Shown: piece by piece, positions 52,252-63,775 of the stretch
Numbering within the stretch: position 1 is the stretch's first letter
Layout: every line of letters starts with the position of its first letter
DNA from: Nectonema munidae
Taxonomy: Eukaryota > Nematomorpha > Nectonematoida > Nectonematidae
Assembly (NCBI GenBank): GCA_030549495.1
Contig: JAUIRK010001013.1
Span: 331,142 to 395,141, forward strand
Length of the DNA stretch: 64,000 nt
Reading direction: 5' to 3'
Notes under the pieces: model-generated
The model's database searches: none
Told to the model about the DNA's origin: nothing
What the model saw: only the letters and a program-made list of their open reading frames with translations
Program-made: the position numbers and the translations under genes

Positions 52252-53200
52252 TTGTAAAAGTGAAGAAAAAGCTCCGTCAAACTTGGACGAAGTGTATAAA
52301 TATGACAAGCGATACCAGCAAGACATTTTGATTGCAAGACCTTGGGAAAAAGACCCTCAATATTTCAAAGAAGTGCACATATCCGCCATCGCCCTACTCA
52401 AAATGCTTTCTCACTCAAGAGGAGGTGGCAAGCTGGAAGTTATGGGCATGCTGTTGGGTAAGGTAGATGGCTCCACCATGATTGTCATGGATTGCTACTC
52501 CTTGCCTGTGGAAGGCACTGAAACAAGAGTAAATGCACAAGTTGCTGCTTTCGAGTATATGGCAGCTTACACAGAATCAGCAAAAAGAGTTAATCGTCTT
52601 GAAAATGTGATTGGCTGGTATCACAGTCATCCTGGTTATGGGTGCTGGCTATCTGGTATAGATGTGGGGACTCAGTTTTTGAATCAACAATACCAAGAGC
52701 CTTTCGTAGCTATAGTCGTGGATCCTATACGAACTCTTTCATCTGGTAAATTAGATATTGGTGCTTTTCGCACGTATCCAAAAGGTTATAAAGCCGCGAA
52801 CGAGAGCGTAGACGAGTATAAAAGCATTCCTTTGAACAAGATTGAAGACTTTGGAGTTCATTGCAATTCTTATTACTCTCTCAAAATTTCTTACTTCAGA
52901 TCTTCAAATGATGCCAAAATACTTGATGTTTTGGCAAATAAGTACTGGGTAGAAAGTTTGACATCAAATATTTCATCTGAGAGCACTTACATTGAAAGCA
53001 GAATCACTGATGTAACTAATAAGTTGAATGCCGCACAGAAAAATTGTCAATCGCGCTCAATCACGACGTATTCATTTGAGGAGGCTGACAAAAAACTAGA
53101 TGACAAGTTAGAAGAAGCCTATAAAGAGGCTTCTACTTTCGCTTCTGAAGCTATAGTTACTTACCTATCAAATTTAATCAAACAACATATTTCCGCATAA
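52252..53200 (+). CDS. CSN5: COP9 signalosome subunit 5 (JAMM deneddylase), 3' exon
   Basis: The CSN5/JAB1 subunit removes NEDD8 from cullins in the COP9 signalosome. Counting from DEVYKYD (the Leu codon TTG at 52283 as residue 1), the MPN domain shows Glu52 (LEVMGMLLGK) and the JAMM signature H114-S-H116-P-G-Y-G-C-W-L-S124-G-I-D127, so all zinc and catalytic residues are present. VEGTETRVNAQ, QEPFVAIVVDP and FRTYPKGYK are also conserved. Length from DEVYKYD is 305 residues against about 310 in human CSN5 over the same span. There is no in-frame ATG upstream. A good splice acceptor (CCTTTACTCAG) ends at 52251, giving KSEEKAPSNLDEVYKY, so a 5' exon must supply the start. The C-terminal third is more divergent than I would expect for a conserved subunit. 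One uninterrupted exon could also mean a retrocopy, but no poly(A) tail or target duplication is seen. Confidence 0.93.
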
Positions 53201-53292
53201 CTTATCAAATAAGTCTTTGATATCATTTCTATTATTATTTTCATACTGCGCGTAATTTTTTGTTTCCATTTTAATTTTTAGTAATTTTGCTA

Positions 53293-53298
53293 AATAAA
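53293..53298 (+). promoter_or_regulatory. Candidate polyadenylation signal of CSN5
   Basis: AATAAA about 93 nt after the stop codon. Confidence 0.45.
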
Positions 53299-53441
53299 AT
53301 TAGTGATAACAGGCTCAGTGATTTTTTAAAAAATATATCTAGCATTTTTGGAACCTAGGAAACTTGTTTTAGAAATAACTAGCATAAAAGATTGTAAATA
53401 AGCAAAAAAAATTCATAAAGTAAGTTTACAAAAATAATATA

Positions 53442-55070
53442 CAGTAAACTCTGTCTAAACCGGACTTTGAATATACCGGATTTTTGCCTAAACCGGATTA
53501 TTTTCAAAGTCCCAAAACACTTCTATTCTTTCCAATGTATTTTAATTCTGTGTAAACCGGACATCCTCTGTCTATACCGGACACAAAAAATGATATAAAG
53601 CTAAGGAAAAGAATAAAAATACAATTAATTGCAGCATAAACAAAAGATTTTTCAACACTTTGAATTTATGTAGTAAAAAATAATAATTGAAATTAAACAA
53701 TGATGTGTATATAGACGTAAGTTAAAATTTGAACAACAATTTTAACACAATTCAGGGTTGTTGACTTCTTGGAAATCAAGATTTTCGGTAAAGTCTTATG
53801 CTCTATGCGGTGAAAAAAGTAATGTTGACTGTTCAATAGTTGAAGATTGGTTTTGTCGTTTGAAAGATAACACAGGGTTTCGAGCTGTGTAACATTTTTA
53901 ATTGCAATGGGAAGGCCCTATATTTTCGGGCCATACCTGAAAAAACTCTGGCTGCTAAGCATCAATCTAAAAGCGGTATGAAAGTATCCAAAGAACGAGT
54001 GACTATTATGCTTGCTACCAGTGCTACCGGCGAAAAAGTCAAGTCTCTGAAAAAGTCAAAACCGATAGTTTACCTGTAACGTATGCAGCTAATAGTAATG
54101 CTTGGATGACATTAAAAAATTTTCTTTTTGGATTCGAGAAGTAGACAGAAAAACAATAAGGGAAAAAAGAAAAATTCTCATGTTCTTGGATAATGCTACA
54201 TCTCATCAACCAGATATTGTTCTATAGAATATTTCACTCAAGTTTTTCCCTTCAAACACTAAAAGCTGTGTTCAGCCACTCACTTTGGGTGTGATTAGAT
54301 CATTCAAAATGGGTTATAGAAAACCCTTGATGGTTCATTTGTTGGCACAAATTGATGAACAACCAAGTTTAGTTCAATTAACTAAGTCAATCAATATTTT
54401 AGATTGTATAAAATGGATTGCTTCAGCGTGGGAAAAAGTCGCCACTTCAACAATCATAAAATGCTTCAAGAACAGTGGCTTCATGATGGAAGACTCTGTA
54501 CAGATAAATTAAATGTTTCCATTGACGAGCTTGTTACCTGTTTTGGTGAATCAAGGATGACAACCAACGAGTTTATAGACATTGACAATATTTCGGCGAC
54601 AGATTATTCTGATTTCGAAGCAGCATTATTGAATCAGGAAGTCCATGAATATGAATCCATCGATGGACAAAGCGATGATGGCAAACATGTGATTTAAATC
54701 AACACGAAACTTTCTTGGTTTGAAGTAGCCCAAATGCTCAAAAAACTGAGCGACTTTGCATATCAACAAGATGCAACAATGCAAAAAGAAGTCGAAAGCC
54801 TCATCCTCAAAAACAATTTGGTTATTAAAAAAAATATTATGAAATTCAAACAAACTTGTATTAAAAATTATATTAAAAAAAAATAAATTTTCGAAAATAT
54901 TTTTATAATTCTATTTAAACAACAAAGTTACAATATATGATTAGAATGAGTCATGGTATTAAAAAATGGGTGAAAAATTGTAAAAAACATAACTCTCGAT
55001 AAACCGGATCTCTGTCTAAACCGAATTTTTTTCGGGTCCCGAGTGCATCCGGTGTATAGAGAGTTGACTG
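53442..55070 (+). mobile_element. Tigger/pogo-type DNA transposon
   Basis: TA target on both sides, left end CAGTAAACTCTGTCTAAACC, right end (inward) CAGTCAACTCTCTATACACC. Subterminal copies of CTNTGTCTAAACCGGA occur at both ends. The transposase remnant is on the plus strand. The element lies about 150 bp past the CSN5 poly(A) signal. Confidence 0.88.
53770..54885 (+). pseudogene. Tigger transposase (DDE_1), decayed
   Basis: In shifted frames: SIVEDWFCRLKDNTGF near 53830, ALYFRAIPEKTLAAKHQSKS and KERVTIMLATSATGEK near 53920-54030, then ILMFLDNATSHQP at 54176, which keeps the second catalytic Asp. The usual QPLDQGVI motif reads VQPLTLGVIRSFKMGYRK at about 54275-54320, so the third Asp region is altered. 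An acidic C-terminal tail follows at 54404-54697. Confidence 0.83.
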
Positions 55071-55124
55071 TAATTCAAAAAGATATCTGGGCAATCACGT
55101 ATTCATTCTTCCTAAGGTATATAT

Positions 55125-55389
55125 TTGAGTTCCCATTTTAATCTGTTGTCACATCTAAAAACGTATTCTATTATTTTTGCTAGAAAAAATTATTTTTTTT
55201 GTTTGAGGGCAACTCATAATTTTTTAATAATTTTTAAAGTAAGGCCCAGAATCAAAATAAGTATAAGTAACTTTTTTTTAAGTACAAAATTTTTATTTGT
55301 CTTAAAAAAGAGCAAACCTTGGCAAAGCCGGGTTTGGGAGTCTCTTTATTTAAAGCACATCACAAAATAAATGTAAAACAAGAATATAG
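55125..55389. other. Spacer, no gene seen
   Basis: The 81-codon frame at 55125-55370 is Phe/Lys/Ile-rich and looks like chance. Confidence 0.5.
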
Positions 55390-56110
55390 AGTAAAAAAGG
55401 GGTAACTGGGTGGATGGTGGGTTTAAAAATTTATGACTGGATTAATAGAGGTTGCAATGCTATTTATAGCTGTATGTTGGTGCCCAGTTCGTGATGCTTG
55501 GACTACATGATTGAGGTTTGTTGGGATGGGGAAACAAAAAAATGTTTTCCCCATTCGTCAGTATTTGTTCAACAGGTTGTTGAGTCTTTGAATTTCAGAG
55601 CCACCATTTCTGATGATGAAAATGCTGATGGCGGAGTCTGTGTAGATGGCGTCTTCGGAAAAAAGTATTCCAGCTAGGAGGATACGAATAAGTTTCTGGA
55701 TACTAGAGGGATTTGCTAGGGGGTTGCGTCGATAAAGGTTACTTTATTCCATCCACGTCCAATGTCTATGATTGGGATTCTTACGTTGATGTCCATCCAT
55801 GCTCATTTTTATAGGGTGGCATTGATTTTATTGTCCTTGATGGCGTTGAAGAGGCCACTAAATCTTTTGAAATGACAAGGTAATGTTGGATGAATCCTCG
55901 GATTTTTTGAGTTAATTTTTTCTTCTTTTTATCGCAGAAGGTAATGCCAGCAAGGAGAAGGAGTCCAACTCGGAGTTTTTCCTTGATTTCTTCAGTTAGG
56001 ACTAGTTCTCTTTTGCGGAGGTTAATTTCTACTCCAAGGAAAGTCATACTCCTTTTAGCGGTGAGAATTGACTTTTCTTTATTGACCGTGATAAGCGTTA
56101 CCTTCACCTA
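55390..56110 (-). mobile_element. Retroelement RT-thumb/RNase H fragment (DIRS-like or related, unresolved)
   Basis: The minus-strand frame 56107-55781 contains NKEKSILTAKRSMTFLGVEI, then EEIKEKLRVGLLLL, the K-S-x-L-x-P/A-x-R-x-x-x-F-L-G-V segment after the RT palm. Further down, shifted frames give FIDATP, AIYTDSAISIFIIRNGGSE and TNLNHVVQASRTG. An Asp-Ala-(S/T)-P start, an I-x-x-x-G-G block and an N-H/P-A-D-x-x-S-R-like end are features of RNase H in DIRS-like and some other vertebrate- and invertebrate-borne reverse-transcribing elements. I cannot place it with confidence. It is frameshifted and truncated. Confidence 0.55.
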
Positions 56111-56487
56111 GCCGATAATCAAAACTTGGAGAGTTCAAAAATGGCAAAGGTGAAACTTTTATACAATTTGTTAAATTTTAAGATGACACAATGCGGTGTT
56201 TTGCATGAAAATTTGTCAATTGATGAATCAATGGTGCCGTATTTTGGGAGACACTCTTGTAACCAGTTCATCAAAACAAAGCCATTAGATTTGGCTATAA
56301 AATATTGACGCTTTCTAGCTCAACAGGTTTACCTTACTGTGTTGAAATATATGGAATTCATTTTAGCAAAATTTGTGTAAGTTATATAAGGATAACGTGT
56401 ATCGTTTACTATTATTCAATTCAGTATATTTGGACAATCTCATCAATTAATTCCTTATTCAAACATTCTAAAGTTGATTCAGCCTGA
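56111..56487 (+). pseudogene. piggyBac (PGBD) transposase fragment
   Basis: Frame 56126-56308 reads KVKLLYNLLNFKMTQCGVLH, then ENLSIDESMVPYFGRHSCNQ and FIKTKPLDLAIKY. The S-I-D-E-S-M-V-P-Y-F-G-R-H motif contains the first catalytic Asp of piggyBac-family transposases. A shift leads to LTLSSSTGLPYCVEIYG. The rest of the catalytic domain is missing. Confidence 0.87.
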
Positions 56488-56503
56488 ACGTTGTGTTTGA
56501 GTC

Positions 56504-56803
56504 CTACGCCACCTTTTGTAACATTTTCTTTTGTTTGGCAACCCTTTTTTCAGGATATTCGGTGGACCAACTCAACTCTTGGTCATTAAAACTTTCATTT
56601 TTTTCATGAACAGTTCTTTTTAAAGTAGTTATATAGTTATCACTCTCTTGGTCGTTAATTAAATTATACATATTCTCATCTAATGCATCCTCAATTGAAT
56701 TAAAAACTCTATTATTTTCGTAAAAATTTCTAAACTCTTCATCAGAAAAAATATAATCTAAATCAACTTGCTCTCCAAGAATGCTTTCTTCAGATGAAAC
56801 CAA
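56504..56803 (-). pseudogene. piggyBac-like N-terminal region, inverted
   Basis: Acidic frame (SSEESILGEQVDLDYIFSDE..) on the minus strand, ending KRVAKQKKMLQKVA. Acidic N-termini are common in PGBD proteins. It lies immediately after the plus-strand catalytic fragment but in opposite orientation, which suggests an internal inversion or two copies. The family assignment of this piece is inference from position and composition. Confidence 0.4.
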
Positions 56804-57100
56804 ATCAGTGTATTTGGTAGTATTCTTAGTAGTTTACTAAAACTGATTTAAATTTGCATAAAACCCCAAGTCAAACAATGCGTAAAATACGACCACATCT
56901 CTTCAAAATGCAACGCATCTCTAACAAACTGCGGCCATAGCTGGCATGCTACATCATCCTGTATAACTAAACGATAATAGCAAAATTTCTTGCATACATT
57001 GTCAGCAACCACTTCTTGCAACATCTAAACTCTGTAGCGTTTACATAAACCATAATAATCTAATCATATCTCAACATAGCCATATCTTATCTAACTACTC

Positions 57101-57530
57101 ATGCTAACTACTTTACACATAAATCTAAATCACTCAAAAACTGCTTGTAATAGCCTTCACAACATCTTACGCCCACCCACTTATGACATAATATCAATAA
57201 GCGAAACATACATTCATATTCCACACAAAACAGCCGACTACATACTTTCACTAACAGAATACTCAGCATGCCTATTTATATAACGATCAATACTCTATTT
57301 CAAACTACTTCTTCACACTTATTCCCTCCATTGTTCTCTCTATTCCAAACGTTCCCTAACCTAACAACTTATCTCAATCACTTACAAGAGCCACCACATA
57401 GTTATATCCACCGACTTAAATGCTAGATCCTACCTCTGGAACATTAAATCAAATACCCGAGGCTTACTCACTTTTGAATTTCTAGAATCTAACAATAGCC
57501 AACATCGATAAATCCCCGACCTTTAGAGTC
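57101..57530 (+). pseudogene. R1-like APE endonuclease, N-terminal part
   Basis: Starts MLTTLHINLNHSKTACNSLH, then PPTYDIISISETYI: the LHINLNHSK..A and D-I-I-S-I-S/Q-E blocks of an apurinic-type endonuclease. Broken at about 57283 and cut by the hAT at 57531. Confidence 0.78.
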
Positions 57531-60500
57531 CAGTGTTTCTCAACGTGGGCCCTCAGGCCCACAAGTGGGTTTTTAAAGTTTGAAAATGGGCCTGAATATT
57601 TTTTTGGGCTTAAGGTGGGCCTCAAGAATATTACATTAGGTTTAAAATTTTTGGTTTTTTCAGTGATTTAAAATTTTGTAATTTCTCTTTAGGGTTTATT
57701 TATTTAGAGATGTGATTTTTCAATACAAACACACTTATTCATAAGCCATTTTATGGTAAAGGGATAATAATAAACAAGGAAAAAAACTTTATTATTTTTG
57801 TGAGCTTATTATTTTCCTCCTGTAATTGTCTTGTGTTTGAATAATTTTCCTCATCACTTACTCTCTTCCACTTTATCTCTTTCTCTCTCTCTCTCACACA
57901 CTCTTCTTCATCGCCTTATATCAAATGTTTTGTTCAGTGTAGACTTGTAGAAGTTATCAATAATTTTTTGTCATTTTGTGAAAACTTTAAATTTTCAATC
58001 AACAATTATTGTTTTCATTCAACATTTGTTATTAACATTTTACAGCATACAATATACTATAATTTGATCATAACGTATTTATTTTATAACGCGGCTTAAA
58101 ATAATTTCCAAGTTGTTTCCTTAAATTGGTAAGTTTTAAAACATTTTACATTACTTCAGATGATAGAATAATTTGTCCTAACAAGTTAATTATTTTACTC
58201 CTAGTAACTTTATGTGATTGAGTGGTATTCCGTCAAGTCTCATTTTTAAGAGGGAAAATTATTAGGCTAGACTCACTAAATGTTAAAAACATAAGTAATT
58301 TTTATGTTGCGTTAAAAAATAGAACTTCATTGATAAAACACTGATCGTTTATTTAAATGACAAAACGCAATAAAAGATTTAATTTTCTAAAATCTAAACT
58401 ATGATCGCATATTACAGTGTATGAAACTAACTAAAAATCCCTATCCCTATAAAAATTCATAGATAAAATTACTTGTTTATAATTCGAATTTATTAAGTTT
58501 ACTACAAATGTATTGCAAGGATAAAGCCTAATGTTTTTTGTATTTTCTTTTTAGGCTTACCTTAATAATGTCATTAACAATTTCAAAAAAAAGAAAGACT
58601 ACGCAGTTATCAACGAGATTTTTTATTACTAGGCTTTCATCCATCAAGTCTTGATTCTGATAAGCCTGAGTGTGTAGACTGCGGATTAGTAATGACAAAT
58701 GACTCAATGAAGAAATCAAATTGTTATCTCATCAACAGCTAAAGCATCCAGGTTCTGTAGGAAAAGAGAGTAGTTATTTTGAGATACGTCAAAAAAATGC
58801 TCCCAAAACTTTAAAGTCTTTTCTAAAAAAACAAGTGAGAACAATAAAAAGACGCTGAAAGTTAGTTATGCAATGAGCCAATTGGTTGCTAAGGTGGGTA
58901 AGACTCATACTATTGCTGAACGTTTGGTAAAGCCAGTTATAATATGTGCTAAAGAACTGCTAGGAGAACAGGCTGCTAATATTCTACAAAAAATTCCCTT
59001 GTCTAATGACACAATAAAGAGAAGGCAGGATGAAATGGCGCAAAACCTCGAGGAACAGCTCGTTCAAAATTTGAAAGTTTCAAAGTTTTCTTTACAAATT
59101 GATGAAACAACAATAAATAATTCTGTCTTATTATTGGCCTATGTCAGATATATTGATGAATTGACAATTCATGAAGAAATGTTATTCATTAAAAAGTTGA
59201 CTGACAGACGAAGCGAGAGTATATTTGCAGGTGTTTGCGACTATCTACATGATAATGAAATCCCTCTATCAAATCTTCTGCAGATTGCAACAGACGGTGC
59301 CAGCGCGATGACGGGAAAGCACAATGGTTTTATAACAAAATTAAAAGAACTTGTCCCTCATTTGGTATCTATTCACTGCATCATTCATAGAGAATATCTT
59401 GCTTCAAAATCTCTAAATTGCGATATGGAAGAGGCATTAAAAGTTGCAATATCAACAATCAATTTGTCAAAGTCAACGGTTTGCATGACCGCTTATTTCA
59501 GAAGTTGTGTGAAGATGAAGATCACCAGACTCTTCTCATGCATACAGAAGTGCGATGGCTCTCAAAAGGAAATTCTCTTATTCGTCTTGCTGAAATGTGG
59601 GATATGGTTCTTATCTTTGTTCATCAGATGGAAACACAGGCGTGTAGCAAGAAGCATAAAGATAAAGCAAAGACTTTGTTCTCAGCGATAAATAAGACTG
59701 ATATAAAAGCAAAGATTTTTTACCTAGCTGATCTATTTGCGCATGTCAATAAACTCACTATGGCAATTCAATGACGAAACGCTAATGTCTTAGATTGTGC
59801 TGAAAAAGTGCGTTGTTTTTTAAATAAAATAAGTCTCTCGAAAATTCATCTACAAAAAAAATGAATTTGCTTTTTTCTCTAATTTGGCAGAAACTTCTCC
59901 AAGTCCAGAAGTAATCACAAGCTGTATTGACCACTTACAGAATCTAAAAGATGACATGACTAATTTAAAGTGATTTAAAGATGTCATTGAAATGAGTCCG
60001 CCTAGTTGGATTATTGATATTGAACATTTTGATATTTTAAGTGAGACAGATCTTGATCCTTATATTGCTGGAGAACTTCTTGAACTGAAAGAGAACAAAG
60101 TATTAATGGCAAACATCAAAAAGGATGGCTTGATTGGATGGTTGAAAGTAGCATCAAAACATACAATGCTCTTTGAAAAAGTTGTCTCGTTTATACTTGG
60201 TTTTCAAACTACTTGGTTGGTCGAGACAGGATTTTCAGCAGCAAATGATTTACTGACAAATAAGCGTAATCATTTGCAAATTGAAAAGAGAGGAGAGTTA
60301 CGATTAAGATTGAACCAAGGTCTGAAAATTCATTTTGATAAGCTAATAAATAGACACCAGGAACAGTCAAGTCAGTGAAATTTTCATTATTATTTATGCT
60401 AATAAAGATTTTATTATTATTTAAACTTTATTAAAGGTCATGTAGTTCTATATACGATCATATGACGTTTAAATTAAAGCATTGTGTTTCTCTTAAAAAG

Positions 60501-60569
60501 TTAAGTGGGCCTGAGATTTTTTTTTGCACTAAAAATGGGCTTGGAAAGAAAAAAGGTTGAGAAACACTG
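57531..60569 (+). mobile_element. hAT transposon (ZBED type), complete ends
   Basis: Inverted ends CAGTGTTTCTCAACGTGGGC (57531 onward) and, inward from 60569, CAGTGTTTCTCAACCTTTTT. A subterminal GGGCCTNAG motif is at both ends. Flanks TTAGAGTC and (c)TTAGACGA match only partly, so the 8-bp duplication has decayed or the right edge is off by one. Transposase on the plus strand. Confidence 0.87.
58600..60378 (+). pseudogene. hAT transposase (ZBED/SCAND3-like), few breaks
   Basis: In order: HPSSLDSDKPECVDCGLVMT at about 58640 (BED-type Cys pair), a shift, MSQLVAKVGKTHTIAERLVK (58873), SKFSLQIDETTINNSVLLLA with the first catalytic Asp, and LQIATDGASAMTGKHNGFIT with HCIIHREYLASK. A shift at about 59440 to LHDRLFQKLCEDED...HTEVRWLSKGNSLIRL follows. 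The C-terminal dimerisation region WLVETGFSAANDLLTNKRNH ends at 60378. About four shifts or stops separate the parts; the copy is the best preserved transposase in the window. Confidence 0.88.
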
Positions 60570-62888
60570 CTTAGACGACTGCATCTTTAACAACATATAT
60601 CAATCGCACAACGATTTAACCATCATTTCCTACGAAACAAGAAGTATAGTTCACAACTGGCGCATTTCAGACATCCCATCCGCTTCAGACCACGCATACA
60701 TAACCTTTCAAATCGACCTCACTACTAAACTCTCAAAAATTCCAAATCTTAATTATGGCAAACAAATATTCTGGACAGCATTCCTTCACAATCTTAAATC
60801 TAAGCTAGACAACATCAACCTAACCACATATACAACAAGTGATCTCGAAATATCTGCTCTTCAACTAACAAATCCATCAAAACAAGTATTCACACCGCAA
60901 CTCCTACAAACCAGCTTCCTAAAGACATTAACATTCAACATTACTTCCTCCTCAATATCAGTTAGAAACTAAAAAAGCTATATAAAAAAAGCCTGGAAAC
61001 ATTTATGCAACTCCTACAAATTCATTGTCAATCATCAACAAACTTACACACAAAAAACACAACATCACTCTCCAATCTTTTTTCAAGCAATCAAGATTCA
61101 ATATTTATCAACCACCTTTCACTCAACACTCTATTTCCCGCCGATACTAATGTAACTGACAATATTACCCATAAATATATTAGAATGGAAACAAAAGCAT
61201 ATCTACTAAATAACACTATTAACTCACACCCAGAAATCACAATCAAAGAGCTAAAAAAAATCATACATTCTATGAAAACCAAATCTTCTAGCAGCCTTAA
61301 CTTCATCTCCATTAAACATGTGAAAAAAGCCTAACACATACTAAACCCTGATCTCCTCAACATTTTCAACGCCTGCCTCAAACTAAGCTATTTCTCAAAT
61401 ATGCTAACTAGTAGTAATCCCCAAACCAAATCGCAACCATAATTCAATCAAAAACTCGCGACCAATTTCTCTATTACCAACCTTAGGCAAAATCATTGAA
61501 AAAATTCTATGAAAGTTCATAACCCATTACATCCTCAAAAATAACCTAATACACCCGAATCAGTTCGCATATTTACTAAATAAAAACACCGAATAGGCCC
61601 TATCTTGTCTAACTCCTTACCTAGAAAAACACTAAATAACCAAAATATCGCAACAACTACATTTCTAGAGATCGAAAATGTCTTCAATGCACCATGGTAC
61701 CCTACAATCATCAACAATTTCATCGATAAAAATACCCTTCATACATAACCACTATCTTCAAAAACGCATTCTCATCTTCCTACATAACAACAACACATAC
61801 ATCCAGAAACCCACTCTCTCCACTCCGCAAGGAAGGTAGCCTATCAGATATCCTAGGGGTAATCCTCATCAACCCCATTATTAATTTTACCAACTCAAAC
61901 GCGAATTTGCCCAATGCTACTCTGATGATATCTTATTTACCTTCTCAAATACACTATAACTAAACAACATCTATCGCACTGCGAATCTAATTACCCAAAT
62001 ACAAACAATGGCCACAAACTACAAATTCTCCTTCAGTTTAAATAAACTAAAACTTATACCCTTCATACGAAAAAGAATAACTCCACCTCCACAGAAACTA
62101 AACATATCAACATCACTCACTCCTGAACCACACATAAAATATCTAAGCGTCACATTTCAATCGAAACTAGAATTTACACTACACCTCCAAAACATATACT
62201 CAAAACTCTTACCAACCCTATTCTCTTTCAGAAAAGCCATTTCATATAAGTGGGGTCTTCATCCAAAAATCTCAAAGTATATCTACAAATCTATCATACT
62301 TCCAGTTATACAATATGGCTCACTTACCGGGGAAGCTCACTCAAATTCCAGAACTCATAAACCCATCTCAACAAAATACATCGCCTATTCTTACACAAAA
62401 GCATTTCACACAACTCCTACGTCAAAACTTGAACTTCTCACACATACATTACCCTTACACCTAAATCTAATGTAAAAATATATAAAAAATATTTATCTAC
62501 CTTCCACTCTACACCATCTCCACATAATTTCACAAATTTTTACTCAACTCACACCTCGCCTTCGCTCACCTTTTTCAATTCCCTTCTTGAACAATATATG
62601 CCACAACTTACTCACTACCATGTTTTACCACAACTATACCCATATTCCCTTGTCCACCCATCGAAATCCACCCCATACTCAACTCAAATATGCCCCCACA
62701 AATTCTTAGCACTCAACTCCATAAAACACCAACGCAATTCAAATGCACACCACCAACACTCAATTTTTAGCGACGGTTCAAAATCACGTAAAAAAGCAAC
62801 CGCTGTTTGCGTTTCTTTTAATCACAATGCAAATATTCCTTTCTTCATACAACAAATGCAGACAGACAATAACACCTCCGCATATTGA
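60570..62888 (+). pseudogene. R1-like ORF2: endonuclease end, RT, RNase H start
   Basis: Resumes with RSIVHNWRISDIPSASDHAY, where S-D-H-x-x-I is the endonuclease C-terminal motif. RT pieces follow (LKKIIHSMKTKSSSSLNFIS near 61240; the palm is degenerate around 61400-61900). At 62008-62475 the thumb reads HIKYLSVTFQSKLEFTLHLQ and ISKYIYKSIILPVIQYGSLT. RNase H starts as IFSDGSKSRKKATAVCVSF at 62761 and stops at NNTSAY where the next insertion begins. Many stops. Confidence 0.82.
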
Positions 62889-63775
62889 ATTGTTTTATTA
62901 ATATCAAACTGAAAGTTTGTAGTGATAAGTATCACTTTAAAGAGTGAACGTTACATAACAAAAAGTAAACTAAATTTTCATGTATATAATATAATGATTA
63001 GTGATGCATAAAGAAGAATGTATATATATATATGTATTTATTTATTTTTTTATATATATAGATATATATATGTAATATATAGGATTTATATTTAAGTATA
63101 AAATAATGTGAAAATGAATCAGGCTTGATGATGAAGGTGGATGATATAAACAAGATATTAATGCATGTGACTTTGATAGATGGGATTAGTGCAGAGATGT
63201 AAAAAAAGGTCTTCCTTGAACATTTTAAAATTTGTTATTTTTCTTAATTTGCGTGGTAGAGAGTTGAATAGAGAGGATGAACAAGAGTAAAATGAGTTTA
63301 AAGTTTCTGGTTCTTCTTGGTGGTATGTTGTGAAATTTATTGATTAATAGTTCAGAAGTTTGATGATGTTGATATATGTCTTTGAAGGTGCATATAAGAA
63401 ACTTGTAATAAAGTAAATTACTGTCTGGAAGAATCATTGTATGAGTAATGTGGTTTCTGCTTATTTGTGAGGAACTTTTCAGACTAAATATGTATTTGAG
63501 GCAGTATTTGATTAGCCTGTCGAACTTTTCATGGTCTGATTTCTTGAGAAGGGGAAAAAAAGTTTTTATCGAATAGTTAAAATTGTTCAGAATTAAAGAG
63601 TTCACGAGGAGTCTTTTTTGCGTAAGAGAAGTAGTTTTTTGAAGTAGCGTTCAATTGAGAGAGAATTTAAAATTTGGAATCCAAGGATGTTGATAGATGA
63701 GGAAGTATTTAGTTCATTAATGTTTGACGATCTTTTGCTCATGTTTGGAAGTTTTCGTTGTATTTAATTTTAAAC
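62889..63775 (-). mobile_element. Second non-LTR retrotransposon fragment inserted in R1-like RNase H
   Basis: The minus-strand frame 63605-63225 reads NSLILNNFNYSIKTFFPLLK, DHEKFDRLIKYCLKYIFSLK. This resembles the thumb region after the RT palm of CR1/jockey-like elements (L-I-x-x-x-x-x-Y-x-x-x, then a basic IQ..CxRxIF-like helix). A (TA)n-rich stretch at 63015-63080 would lie in its 3' UTR. A possible 4-5 bp repeat (TGAA) borders the insertion. Confidence 0.6.

Noticed and set aside
53400..57000. Host gene or operon-like gene cluster downstream of CSN5
   Set aside because: Every coding-like piece in this interval resolves to Tigger, retroelement or piggyBac remnants.
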